A program made the position numbers and the translations under genes. From positions 124,001 through 188,000 of the forward strand of contig CAZQCG010000002.1 in NCBI GenBank assembly GCA_964592425.1: a stretch of 64,000 nt of DNA, given 5' to 3'. This DNA is from Viridilinea sp964592425 (lineage in GTDB: Bacteria > Chloroflexota > Chloroflexia > Chloroflexales > Chloroflexaceae). The notes beneath the pieces are model-generated. The model did no database searches and was not told the origin of the DNA. It saw nothing but the letters and a program-made list of their open reading frames with translations. Position 1 is the stretch's first letter. The number at the start of each line of letters is the position of its first letter. This document shows, piece by piece, positions 7,988 through 16,465 of the stretch.

Positions 7988-10003
7988 ATGAACCAACTCG
8001 TGCCACAATCTGGGCAACCCCTTGGGCGAGCACCCTACCCGCTGGCCGTACTGGGAATTGCGCTGCTCGCACTGTTTACCACACCTTTTGGCGCACTTGA
8101 ATATGATCTCAAGCCAGCCGCATTTACAATGCTGGTCATACTGTGCCTGGCTCATGCGATTACCCTGGCGATGGTGCCAGTGTGGAGCATGCCGCGCTGG
8201 GCGCAACTGCTCTATCTGGCACTCCAATGCGGGCTAGCGGTGGTGGCCCAGTCCCTGGCCCCAGTCTCGCTACTGGTGTATGTCTACCTGGCAATCGTCC
8301 TCCAGGCAATTGTGCTCTTCCCGCTCTGGCTCTCCATCTCCTTTGCACTGGCCGTTTATGCCCTGTGGAGCGGGCTGCTGGCCCTGGCGACCAGCGGCTT
8401 CCTGGCATGGCTACAGGGCAACCTGGCCCTGGCCTTCCCGGTCAGCTGTGCCTTGATTGCGGGGATTGTCTATGTACGTCAGCAGCGACGCAGTGAGCAG
8501 GTACAGCAGATGTTGCAGCAAGTCCAGGCACACTACGATCAACTTGCCAGCAACATGCGCGAACTCCAGCAGCGGGCGATGATTGAGGAGCGACGGCGGC
8601 TGGCACAAACCCTGATGGGCGAGATTCAAGGGGCCTTGAGTCGTAGTGAACAGGCTCTCAGCACGGCACTGGCAGTGGCGCAGAGCAACCTGAGCCGTAT
8701 GGATGGGACGGTGGCTCAGGCGCGTGATGCCCTCGGGCTGACGGTTGAGCGTCTGCGCACGACGATTGCTACCCTCCGCGGCGGTGAAGCCCCGGCTCTG
8801 CCTGGCCCACCCCTGACTGCAAGCCTGCCGCCTACCGATGAGCCCGTGATCACCATACGCTCGGATCGGGTGCTGGCCTGGGTTTTGCCACTCGCTTTCC
8901 TGAGCCTGGTTGGCGGGCTCACGCTACTGCAGCAGGAACCGATCGGCGAGAATTTACTGCCCCTTCTACTGAGTGCAAGCCTGCTACTCGCGACCTACAC
9001 CTGCACCCATCATACCCAGAACCGACTACTCTTTCACGCTGGCCTGGCCGGGCAGATCGTGATTGTGCTGCTGATGGCCTGGTTGAGCCATACACCAGCG
9101 ATGCTGCTGGGATTGCTGCTGGTACTCTGGCAACTGGCAATACGACTGACAGCACGCCAGATCGGGCTCTACAGCCTGGGGATGAGCCTGACGGCCCTGG
9201 CGGTTGCACGCAGCAGCGATCCGAGTCTGGGCATCGAACAACTGCTGGCCGGGGGGGTAGCAGCCATAACTGTGAGTGGCCCCCTGGTACTGGCGCGCCG
9301 CCAGCTTGAACAACGCCGCCAGAGTGAGTTGCAACTGGCCCTGCTCAACGCCGAGATTGAGCAGCAGACCGCTCTGGTACGGGCGCTGGCCGTGACTGCC
9401 GAGCGTACGCGCCTGGCACGAGAAGTGCATGACGATCTCGGCTCGCGCCTGATGCTGATCAACCTACAATTACAACTAGCCGAGGAACTGGCGGTTGAGG
9501 ACACTGATGCAGCCCTGGCCCAACTACAGGGTAGCCGCGAGCTATTGCGCACAGCGTGGGCTGCGGTGCAGGCGGTGGCTGATGCCGAACTACCGCCGGG
9601 TTGCGAAGACCTGCCGGCAGCTCTACGTGAGCTCGCCGCTCGTACAGCGCTGCCGGTTGATCTACGCATGGCGGGAGAACTGAGCGAACTGCCGTCGGCA
9701 CTACGTATGGCGATCTACCGTACTGCGCAGGAGGGTCTGACCAACGCCTGTAAGCATGCCCGACCAGCCCGAATTATGCTGGAGGTCGTGGCTGATAGCG
9801 TCATGGTCTGCGTTCGTGTACAGAACGATGGCCCAACGCAATGCCCTGGTGCATTGAGCAGCGGTTTCGGCCTGCTTGGGCTACGTGAGCGTGTGCAGGG
9901 CGTAGGAGGTACAATCGAAGCTGGCTTCATCAGCAGTGGTGGATGGTGCCTGCAGGCAGCCCTGCCGCTGGGTGCCAGAGATGAGGGATGGCATCTCCGC
10001 TGA
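7988..10003 (+). CDS. NarL-type sensor histidine kinase with duplicated membrane/DHp modules
   Basis: This is the sensor of a two-component system, 671 aa, and its response regulator follows 10 nt downstream. Residues about 16-165 form six hydrophobic helices. A coiled coil and a first dimerisation-type helix (IEERRRLAQTLMGEIQGALS, near residue 200) come next. A second membrane block follows (about 295-430), then a true HisKA_3 helix (RTRLAREVHDDLGSRLMLIN, phospho-acceptor His near 481) and a C-terminal HATPase domain (AQEGLTNACKHARPA; GFGLLGLRERVQGVGG). In the first helix Met replaces the phospho-acceptor His, so it looks like a dead duplicate. No periplasmic sensor domain is visible; the signal is probably sensed within the membrane. 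Confidence 0.88.
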   Translation: MNQLVPQSGQPLGRAPYPLAVLGIALLALFTTPFGALEYDLKPAAFTMLVILCLAHAITLAMVPVWSMPRWAQLLYLALQCGLAVVAQSLAPVSLLVYVYLAIVLQAIVLFPLWLSISFALAVYALWSGLLALATSGFLAWLQGNLALAFPVSCALIAGIVYVRQQRRSEQVQQMLQQVQAHYDQLASNMRELQQRAMIEERRRLAQTLMGEIQGALSRSEQALSTALAVAQSNLSRMDGTVAQARDALGLTVERLRTTIATLRGGEAPALPGPPLTASLPPTDEPVITIRSDRVLAWVLPLAFLSLVGGLTLLQQEPIGENLLPLLLSASLLLATYTCTHHTQNRLLFHAGLAGQIVIVLLMAWLSHTPAMLLGLLLVLWQLAIRLTARQIGLYSLGMSLTALAVARSSDPSLGIEQLLAGGVAAITVSGPLVLARRQLEQRRQSELQLALLNAEIEQQTALVRALAVTAERTRLAREVHDDLGSRLMLINLQLQLAEELAVEDTDAALAQLQGSRELLRTAWAAVQAVADAELPPGCEDLPAALRELAARTALPVDLRMAGELSELPSALRMAIYRTAQEGLTNACKHARPARIMLEVVADSVMVCVRVQNDGPTQCPGALSSGFGLLGLRERVQGVGGTIEAGFISSGGWCLQAALPLGARDEGWHLR

Positions 10004-10013
10004 AAGCACATCC

Positions 10014-10688
10014 ATGAAAATCCGCGTGCTGATCGTCGATGACCATGCGCTGATTCGCAACGGCATCGCCGCACTACTGGCACGTAAGCCTGACATCGAA
10101 GTGGTCGGGCAGGCCAGCAATGGCGAAGAGGCTCTGGCCCTGGTTGCGACCCTGGATCCGGATGTGGTGCTAATGGATCTGATGATGCCGGTGCTCGACG
10201 GGGTTGAGGCGACCCGACGCCTGGTCAAGGCAGGGCCACGCCCAGCGGTAATCATTCTGACCACCTTCCGCGAAGACGAATATGTCTTTAAGGGGCTGGA
10301 GGCTGGCGCACGGGGCTACCTGCTGAAGGATATGGATCACCGCGCCCTGGCCGAGGCCGTGCGCACGGTGGCAGGCGGCGCTGCTTTGCTCCACCCGGAG
10401 ATCACGGCCCAGATGCTGCCGCACTTGCGGGGCCTGGCGGGTGCAGGCCAACCCGCAGTGCCCTCAGCCCCGGTTCGCCAACCTGAACGGATGGCCCTGC
10501 TCACTGAACGCGAGCGGGTGATTTTGGCGATGCTGGCCGAGGGCCGGGCCAACCAGGAGATCAGCCTGACCCTGGCAATCAGCGTCGGCACGGTGAAGAA
10601 CCATATCAGCAATATTCTGAGCAAGCTTGATGTGCGTGACCGCACGCAGGCCGCCCTCTGGGCGCGTCGGCATGGCCTGGGAGAGTGA
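10014..10688 (+). CDS. NarL/FixJ-family response regulator
   Basis: Partner regulator of the preceding kinase, 224 aa from ATG 10014. The receiver domain (residues 1-120) has the acidic pair in VLIVDDHALIRNG, the phospho-acceptor Asp in DVVLMDLMMPVLDG, and the conserved Thr and Lys in ILTTFRED and YLLKDM. A Pro/Ala-rich linker (about 145-160) leads to a LuxR-type helix-turn-helix (LLTERERVILAMLAEGRANQ; VGTVKNHISNILSKLDVRDR). An open extension upstream of 10014 would overlap the kinase gene and lacks receiver similarity. It is probably a DNA-binding activator; targets are unknown. Confidence 0.93.
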   Translation: MKIRVLIVDDHALIRNGIAALLARKPDIEVVGQASNGEEALALVATLDPDVVLMDLMMPVLDGVEATRRLVKAGPRPAVIILTTFREDEYVFKGLEAGARGYLLKDMDHRALAEAVRTVAGGAALLHPEITAQMLPHLRGLAGAGQPAVPSAPVRQPERMALLTERERVILAMLAEGRANQEISLTLAISVGTVKNHISNILSKLDVRDRTQAALWARRHGLGE

Positions 10689-10690
10689 GA

Positions 10691-13027
10691 TCAAACGCTG
10701 TTAAGGGCCTGCCAGATCTTCTCGGGGCGCAGGGGCAGGTCGATATGGCGAATACCAAGGTGGGCCAGGGCATCGATCACGGCATTGGCCACAGCGGGGG
10801 TCGAACCGATGGTGGCCGCTTCACCGATGCCCTTGACACCCAGTGGGTTGAGGTGCGTCGGCGTCTCGGTCTGACCCAGGGTAAAGGGCGGAAAGCTGTC
10901 GGCGCGTGGCAGGGCATAGTCCATCAGCGAGCCGGAGATAAGCTGGCCACCTGGATCATAGACGACCTCTTCAAGCAGGGCCTGGGCAATGCCCTGGGCG
11001 AGCCCACCATGAATCTGGCCAGTCACAATCAGCGGGCTGATGCGTGGGCCACAGTCGTCAACCGCGAAGTAGTCGCGCAGGCGCACCACCCCGGTCTCTA
11101 CATCAACCTCGACCACGGCGATATGGGCACCAAAGGGGTAGATCAACTCCGACGGGCGGAAGTAGTCGGTCGCCTCAAGCCCTGGATCAAGATCAGCTGG
11201 CAGTTTGCTTGAGTAGGCACGCCGGGCAAGCTCAGCCAGGCTGAGGCTGTTGTGTGGGTTGGCGCGTTCGCAGTAGCGCCCTTCAATCAATTCAATCTCC
11301 TCAGGGGTAACCTCGAGCAGGTAGGCGGCCAACTGGCTGGCCTTGGCCCGCACTTTGGCAGCAGCCCGCATCAAGGCCCCTCCACCAACCGCCAGTGAGC
11401 GTGAGCCCATAGTGCCGATGCCCATAGGCGTCGTCGCAGTATCACCCGAGCGAAAGACGATCCGCTCAAAGTCGGCTCCGATCTGGTCAGCGACAATCTG
11501 GGCAAAGGTGGTGCCAGTGCCCTGGCCGTGGGGCGAGATGCCCGTGCTGATCGTTACCGTGCCACTTGGCTCGACCTTGATCTGGGCACTCTCATAGGGG
11601 CCAAAGCCGCACATTTCGACGTAGCAGGCCATGCCGATACCCAGCAGGGGCGTCATAGCGTGAGCGGGTTCGCCAGCGGCTTGCGTTTTGCGCCGCGCAG
11701 CCTGCTCCTGCCGCAACGCACTATAACGGCTTAGATCTAGCACCCTGCTGAGGGCACGGTCATACTCGCCGCTGTCGTAGGTCAGGCCGGTGGGGGTCTT
11801 GTAGGGAAAAGCCTCGGGTGGAATAAAATTGGTACGACGTACCTCCGCCGGCTCGAGACCCAACTCGAGCGCAACACAATCGACCAGGCGCTCGATATAG
11901 TAAGCCGCCTCGGGGCGTCCGGCACCGCGGTAGGCAGCTACCGGGGTGGTGTTGGTGTAGACGCAGGTGGCTTCGAGATCGACATGGGGAATCCTGTAGA
12001 CCCCGATAGCCATAGCGGTGGTCAGGTCGGGCAGGCCGGGGGCAAGCGGGTAGGCCCCAAGGTCGGCAGTGATGCGCATACGCAGAGCTGTAATCGTGCC
12101 ATCGGCCTGCACGGCTGCTTCCATTTCACAGACCTGGGCGCGTCCGTGGGTGGTAGCCAGGACATGTTCGAGGCGTCCTTCGACCCAGCGTACCGGGGCC
12201 TTCAGGCGCAGGGCGAGCGCACCACAGAGGGCCTCTTCAGGATAGATGCCAATCTTGACCCCAAAGCCACCACCAACATCAGGCGCAATCACCCGCACCT
12301 GGTTCTCGCCAAGGCGCAGCACTTTGGCCAGATCGGAGCGGATCTGGTGCGGGGTCTGCGTACTGGTATAGACAGTCAGGCCACCCGAGGCATAGTCGGG
12401 CATGGCCAGCACGGCGCGGCCCTCAAGGGGGAAGCCGAAGAGGCGCTGGCTGACGAGGCGCTGGCGCACGACCTTATGGGCGGCGGCAAAGGCGGCCTCG
12501 ACCTCACCACGCTGGCGACGCCGCCGATGGTCGATATTGTCAGGCAAGTCGGCGAAGACCAGAGGGGCCCCGGATGCAGCCGCCTGGAGCGGATCAGCCA
12601 CGGCGGGGAGGGGATCATAGTCAACCTGAACAAGTTGGGCGCCATCGGCGGCGGCGGTGGGGCTGGTCGCCACTACCGCGACAACGGCCTCACCGGCGTG
12701 GCGGGCACGCTCGACGGCCAGGATGGGCCTAACGCGCCCGGCGTAGCTTTTAGCCCCGCCACCGCCTTCGCCAGAACTGGCCAGGGGCAACGGCTCGTAG
12801 GTGTCGATCAGATCACGCCCACTGACGACTGCTACGACCCCCGGCAGGGCCAGGGCCTCAGTGGCATCGATGGCACCGACAGCCGCATGGGCATAGGGGC
12901 AGCGCACAAGGCTGACGTGCAGCATACCGGGGAAGGCCAGATCGCCGACATAGGAGCCGGCACCGCGAATCAGGCGCGGATCTTCACGCCGCTTCACTTC
13001 AGCGCCGATCAGAGCGGCGTAAGCCAT
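10691..13027 (-). CDS. Xanthine dehydrogenase/CO dehydrogenase-type molybdopterin-binding large subunit (CoxL-like, form II-type loop)
   Basis: This is a molybdenum hydroxylase large subunit of 778 aa. Visible family features include the N-terminal EVKRREDPRLIRG entry, the cofactor-binding DVGGGFGVKIGIYPEEA, the active-site loop AYRGAGRPEA, a GTGTTFAQIV helix and the catalytic-Glu segment GIGEAATIGSTPAVA. The AYRGAGR loop is that of form II/CoxL-like enzymes, not the AYRCSFR of true aerobic CO dehydrogenases, so CO oxidation should not be assumed. ATG 13027 has AGAAAGG upstream; a TTG at 13048 is also in frame. The FAD (CoxM) and Fe-S (CoxS) subunits are not beside it. A mobA gene lies 1.7 kb away. 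Confidence 0.88.
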   Translation of the reverse strand: MAYAALIGAEVKRREDPRLIRGAGSYVGDLAFPGMLHVSLVRCPYAHAAVGAIDATEALALPGVVAVVSGRDLIDTYEPLPLASSGEGGGGAKSYAGRVRPILAVERARHAGEAVVAVVATSPTAAADGAQLVQVDYDPLPAVADPLQAAASGAPLVFADLPDNIDHRRRRQRGEVEAAFAAAHKVVRQRLVSQRLFGFPLEGRAVLAMPDYASGGLTVYTSTQTPHQIRSDLAKVLRLGENQVRVIAPDVGGGFGVKIGIYPEEALCGALALRLKAPVRWVEGRLEHVLATTHGRAQVCEMEAAVQADGTITALRMRITADLGAYPLAPGLPDLTTAMAIGVYRIPHVDLEATCVYTNTTPVAAYRGAGRPEAAYYIERLVDCVALELGLEPAEVRRTNFIPPEAFPYKTPTGLTYDSGEYDRALSRVLDLSRYSALRQEQAARRKTQAAGEPAHAMTPLLGIGMACYVEMCGFGPYESAQIKVEPSGTVTISTGISPHGQGTGTTFAQIVADQIGADFERIVFRSGDTATTPMGIGTMGSRSLAVGGGALMRAAAKVRAKASQLAAYLLEVTPEEIELIEGRYCERANPHNSLSLAELARRAYSSKLPADLDPGLEATDYFRPSELIYPFGAHIAVVEVDVETGVVRLRDYFAVDDCGPRISPLIVTGQIHGGLAQGIAQALLEEVVYDPGGQLISGSLMDYALPRADSFPPFTLGQTETPTHLNPLGVKGIGEAATIGSTPAVANAVIDALAHLGIRHIDLPLRPEKIWQALNSV

Positions 13028-13126
13028 AACAACAGCCTTTCTGCTCAACAGGGTCGTTATTCTATGCTACCACGAGCCGACTGATCTGCACAGAGCAGAG
13101 CTAGTCATCGTGTGTTCAGACTGCGG

Positions 13127-13132
13127 TACAAT
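13127..13132 (+). promoter_or_regulatory. Candidate -10 box (TACAAT) for the nucleotide-sugar dehydrogenase
   Basis: TACAAT lies about 140 nt upstream of the ATG at 13273, with only weak -35 resemblance. The resulting long leader (13140-13272) contains two direct TGCAAGGTA copies shortly before the start codon. I see no recognisable riboswitch in it. Confidence 0.35.
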
Positions 13133-13272
13133 AGGCCCGCTTCGAGGATAGGCGCAGGAATCTGCTTCCCGCGCATCCCCCTTTAAGGGCAGACAGAAGA
13201 TCTCTGGGTGCGAAGAGCTTATGTGCAAGGTATTTTGCTTTACGCACTACTCAATGCAAGGTAAAAAGAGCT

Positions 13273-14601
13273 ATGAGCTACGAGGCGGTTCTGCACCAAC
13301 GGATCGAGGAGCGAACAGCAGTCGTTGGGGTGATTGGGATGGGCTACGTGGGCATGCCCCTGGCGGTGCGCGCAGCCAGGCAGGGCTATCAGGTGATCGG
13401 CTTTGATAACCTGGCCGAGCGAGTGGCACGGATCAACGCCAGCGAGAGCTATATCGGTGATGTGAGCAGCGCAGCCCTGAGTGAGGTACGGGCCGCAGGG
13501 CGGCTCGAGGCGAGCAGCGCCTTTGAACGGATGGCCGCATGCGACATCCTGGTAATCTGTGTCCCAACGCCGCTTAACCAGACCCGTGATCCCGACCTGA
13601 GCTATATCGAAGCAGCCAGTACAGCGATTGCTCGCAGCCTGCGTCCCGGCCAACTGGTCATCCTTGAGAGTACGACCTACCCCGGCACCACTCGTGAGGT
13701 CGTGCAACCGCAACTCGAAGCAGGTGGTTTGCAGGTCGGACAGGATTGCTTTTTGGCCTTCTCACCCGAGCGGATCGACCCTGGTCAGACCAACAGCAAG
13801 GGCTTCGGCGTTGAGAATACGCCCAAGGTGGTTGGCGGGAGCAGCCCTGCCTGCACGGCGCTGGCCAGCGCCTTCTACAGCCGGATCACCAGCCGGATTG
13901 TGCCGGTCTCCTCGCCGGACGTAGCCGAACTGACCAAGCTGTTTGAGAATATCTTTCGCGCCGTCAATATTGCCCTGGTCAACGAACTGGCGCTCCTCTG
14001 CGACCGGATGGATCTTGATGTGTGGGAGGTAATCGAAGCGGCGGCAACCAAGCCCTATGGCTTTATGAAGTTTACCCCAGGGCCAGGGCTCGGCGGCCAT
14101 TGCATCCCGATCGACCCCTTCTACCTGACCTGGAAAGCCCGTGCCTACGACCTGACGACACGCTTTATCGAGCTGGCCGGCGAGATCAATACGCAGATGC
14201 CGCGCCATGTGCATGATCTGGTAGCGCGCGTACTCAACCGCCAGCGCAAGGCCATCAATGGCTCAACCGTCGTGCTGCTAGGGGTAGCCTACAAGCCCGA
14301 CGTAGACGACTACCGCGAGTCACCCGCCTTCAAGGTGATCGACCTACTTGAGGCTGATGGAGCGCATGTGATCACCTGCGACCCACATGTTACGCAGTTT
14401 GAGACCCACAGCGGCCATGTCTACCAGACCACGCCACTCAGCGACGACCTGCTGGCCAGCTGTGACTGCGCCGTGATTATCACCAACCACAGCAGTTTCC
14501 CCTACCAGCGCATCGTTGAACTAGCCCCAGGGGTGGTTGACACACGCAACGCCACCAGCACACTCGATCCCGCGCTGCGGGCCAAAGTGGTGTTGTTATA
14601 G
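13273..14601 (+). CDS. UDP-glucose/UDP-ManNAc dehydrogenase family nucleotide-sugar dehydrogenase
   Basis: This enzyme oxidises a UDP-sugar to its uronic acid in two NAD+-dependent steps, for polysaccharide synthesis. The 442-aa protein has an N-terminal Rossmann NAD site (GVIGMGYVGMPLAVRAARQG), ICVPTPL, ESTTYPGTTREVV, FSPERIDPG, the middle-domain helix AELTKLFENIFRAVNIALVN, the catalytic Cys in GLGGHCIPIDPFYLTWKA, and a C-terminal UDP-binding domain (LGVAYKPDVDDYRESPA). The pattern is closest to the WecC/TviB group (UDP-N-acetylhexosamine dehydrogenases), but the substrate is not certain. A flippase lies about 8 kb downstream. Confidence 0.92.
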   Translation: MSYEAVLHQRIEERTAVVGVIGMGYVGMPLAVRAARQGYQVIGFDNLAERVARINASESYIGDVSSAALSEVRAAGRLEASSAFERMAACDILVICVPTPLNQTRDPDLSYIEAASTAIARSLRPGQLVILESTTYPGTTREVVQPQLEAGGLQVGQDCFLAFSPERIDPGQTNSKGFGVENTPKVVGGSSPACTALASAFYSRITSRIVPVSSPDVAELTKLFENIFRAVNIALVNELALLCDRMDLDVWEVIEAAATKPYGFMKFTPGPGLGGHCIPIDPFYLTWKARAYDLTTRFIELAGEINTQMPRHVHDLVARVLNRQRKAINGSTVVLLGVAYKPDVDDYRESPAFKVIDLLEADGAHVITCDPHVTQFETHSGHVYQTTPLSDDLLASCDCAVIITNHSSFPYQRIVELAPGVVDTRNATSTLDPALRAKVVLL

Positions 14602-14619
14602 GCGACAAAGCATCCAAAG

Positions 14620-14640
14620 CGCCCGGCACCGGGCCGGGCG
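14620..14640 (+). terminator. GC-rich hairpin downstream of the nucleotide-sugar dehydrogenase
   Basis: A perfect 8-bp stem (CGCCCGGC / GCCGGGCG) with loop ACCGG begins 18 nt after the stop codon. No U-tract follows. It probably marks the end between this gene and the convergent mobA. Confidence 0.45.
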
Positions 14641-14738
14641 TGAGTGACTCTCAATGGGCAAAGCTACGGATCGCACACCTCGATCCGCTGTCCGAAGAGC
14701 TTGTCGAGGGCAATGGAAGCGGAGAAGCATGCGCCAGT

Positions 14739-15386
14739 TCACCTGGTCGATGCTGAACTATGCGTTAGCCGACAGCAGGAGAGCACCTCAGCCAGCTGCG
14801 CAGGGGTGTTGAGGTTGAGGAGTGCCTGCTCGTGAGGGTCGTAGGTGGCGAGGAAAGCGGGCTCAAGCAGGCGTAGACGTAGCTGGGCAAAGCAGGCAAC
14901 GACCTGGCGTTCACCCTGGTTGAGGGCCGCACGCAGCACATCACAACAGTGCCGGCTGTAGACGGCATGCAACGGCTCAAGGCCACGATGGTTGCGCCGA
15001 TCCACAGGCCAGGGTGAGTGCGGCACCAGCACATCGTAGTCGCGGGGCAAGGCCAGCATTGCCGTCAGGAGCGGGAGGCTCAGGCAGGGCAGATCGGCGG
15101 CCAGCACGAGCGCATAGGGCTCTGTCGCTGCGAGCAGCCCGGTGTAGAGCGCACCAAGTACGCCAGCATCGGCGTACTGGTCGGCCACCAGCCGACCGGG
15201 CAGTCCAGGCCAGGCTGCGGCATCATTGAGCACGACCACGAGATCGGGGCAGAGAGAACTCGCCAGAGTAAGCGTGCGCTCAAGCAGGGTTGGCCCCTCA
15301 GAACCCCAGAGCCGGAGTCGACGCTTATCCTGACCCATACGCCGACTCTGGCCACCCGCCAGTACGACAGCGCTTGCAGGGAGCAC
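14739..15386 (-). CDS. mobA: Molybdenum cofactor guanylyltransferase (MobA-like)
   Basis: This enzyme transfers GMP to molybdopterin to form the dinucleotide cofactor. It is 215 aa with the nucleotidyltransferase signature LAGGQSRRMGQDK at the N-terminus, the GALYTGLLAA segment and LAADLPCLS (metal/GTP site). The start is GTG 15386; an in-frame stop lies just upstream. The DUF2892 gene ends two bases before this GTG, so the two are probably cotranscribed and coupled. The nearby CoxL-like enzyme would normally need a cytosine dinucleotide cofactor (MocA), so this MobA may serve other molybdoenzymes. The Lys/Gly pattern fits MobA better than MocA. Confidence 0.85.
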   Translation of the reverse strand: MLPASAVVLAGGQSRRMGQDKRRLRLWGSEGPTLLERTLTLASSLCPDLVVVLNDAAAWPGLPGRLVADQYADAGVLGALYTGLLAATEPYALVLAADLPCLSLPLLTAMLALPRDYDVLVPHSPWPVDRRNHRGLEPLHAVYSRHCCDVLRAALNQGERQVVACFAQLRLRLLEPAFLATYDPHEQALLNLNTPAQLAEVLSCCRLTHSSASTR

Positions 15387-15388
15387 CC

Positions 15389-15625
15389 TTAACCTTCAGT
15401 TTCAACCTTCGAGGGCTGCTGCTTCGGGCGACAGGTATTGATGCCGAAGATGGCATAGAGCGGACAAAAAGCGCTTGCCGAGGTCACTAGCATCACGACC
15501 GCCAGGATAACAGGAATGATCTGCCAGGGGCCGCCGAAGGGCGTAAACAGGCCGATCAGACCAAAGAGTGCGGCAAGTACCAGACGGATGTCACGATCAG
15601 TCGTACCGACATTCTTGCGCAACAT
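15389..15625 (-). CDS. DUF2892 (YgaP transmembrane-like) inner membrane protein
   Basis: A 78-aa protein starting MLRKNVGTTDRDIRLVLAAL, the hallmark N-terminus of DUF2892. Two hydrophobic helices (about residues 13-29 and 36-50) follow, then CPLYAIFGINTCRP with two Cys. Family members occur alone or fused to rhodanese domains. Function is unknown. It precedes mobA with a two-base gap. Confidence 0.85.
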   Translation of the reverse strand: MLRKNVGTTDRDIRLVLAALFGLIGLFTPFGGPWQIIPVILAVVMLVTSASAFCPLYAIFGINTCRPKQQPSKVETEG

Positions 15626-15810
15626 ATAAAGACTCCTTGCGTGGTCGTTGGGCGGTCAGCCTAAATCTTGTGTAATTCATCACTTGATTGTATACAGAGT
15701 AGCATATCACAGGGAGACCGTCAATGCTGGGAAAGAGCACACCATTACGAGTGACGCGCTGTTCACTTATGGACTTCAGGAGCCATCACTGCACGTCGGC
15801 CAAGTTGTGC

Positions 15811-15816
15811 TACAAT
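15811..15816 (+). promoter_or_regulatory. Extended -10 box (TGC-TACAAT) for accB
   Basis: TACAAT preceded by TGC lies 38 nt before the accB ATG. No clear -35 hexamer is visible. Confidence 0.45.
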
Positions 15817-15854
15817 AGGCGTGTTTCAGCGATGATGGAGGCTCCGGGCAAGCT

Positions 15855-16388
15855 ATGAGCGACACGACAGCGGATACCCCCGAGACCAGCGCCGACGTGT
15901 TTGGGCTCAGCGCCGTACGCGAGCTGCTACGTCTGATCGGCGATAGTGACATCACCGAGATCCTGATTGAGCAGGGTGAGACCAAGCTGCACGTCAAGCG
16001 CGGGCCAATGATCACCACCGTACACCCGATGGCGATGGCACCGATGGCGCAACACCCGATGGCTTCTGCGCCAATCCCCAGTGCGCCGATACAGCCGCTC
16101 TACGCACCGGCCCCGGCCCCTGAAGGCCCACCGGTTGAGCTGCCTGCCGGCCACACGATCACCGCACCGATGGTCGGGACCTTCTATTCGGCCCCTTCGC
16201 CCAAAGATCCGCCCTTTGTGCAAGAGGGTGACGAGGTACGCATCGGCGATTCGATCGGCATCATCGAAGCAATGAAGATGATGAACGAGATCGAGACCGA
16301 TGTGGCCGGGCGTGTGGTGCGCCTCCTGGTCAAAAATGGCCAGCCCGTCGAGTACGGCCAGGCACTCATGGTGATCGAGCCCCTCTGA
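15855..16388 (+). CDS. accB: Biotin carboxyl carrier protein of acetyl-CoA carboxylase
   Basis: AccB carries the biotin that moves CO2 from biotin carboxylase to carboxyltransferase in the first step of fatty-acid synthesis. In Chloroflexales the same enzyme can also feed the 3-hydroxypropionate cycle. The 177-aa protein has an N-terminal helical domain, a Pro/Ala/Met-rich flexible linker (about residues 55-92) and the C-terminal lipoyl-type domain with the biotinylated Lys in EAMKMMNEIE. The start follows GGAGGCTCCGGGCAAGCT. accC does not follow; the next gene is xseA, separated by a strong hairpin. Confidence 0.93.
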   Translation: MSDTTADTPETSADVFGLSAVRELLRLIGDSDITEILIEQGETKLHVKRGPMITTVHPMAMAPMAQHPMASAPIPSAPIQPLYAPAPAPEGPPVELPAGHTITAPMVGTFYSAPSPKDPPFVQEGDEVRIGDSIGIIEAMKMMNEIETDVAGRVVRLLVKNGQPVEYGQALMVIEPL

Positions 16389-16407
16389 GGCGTGCGATGT
16401 AAACGCC

Positions 16408-16435
16408 GGGGCGTCCGGACTGACCTGGACGCCCC
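16408..16435 (+). terminator. Strong hairpin between accB and xseA
   Basis: A 9-bp perfect stem (GGGGCGTCC / GGACGCCCC) with a 10-base loop lies 20 nt after the accB stop. The following tract is C-rich, not U-rich. It probably terminates or attenuates accB transcription ahead of xseA. Confidence 0.5.
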
Positions 16436-16465
16436 TCCCCCCATCTGCACACCTCACGCCCTCTT

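Noticed and set aside
10691..13027. Annotation as true aerobic CO dehydrogenase large subunit
   Set aside because: The active-site loop is AYRGAGR rather than AYRCSFR, and coxM/coxS are absent.
11984..13084. 366-aa plus-strand open frame opposite the CoxL-like gene
   Set aside because: Antisense shadow caused by high GC third positions; the minus-strand gene has full catalytic motifs.
13133..13272. Long leader of the nucleotide-sugar dehydrogenase as a riboswitch
   Set aside because: No match to a known riboswitch core could be seen; only weak stems and two short direct repeats.
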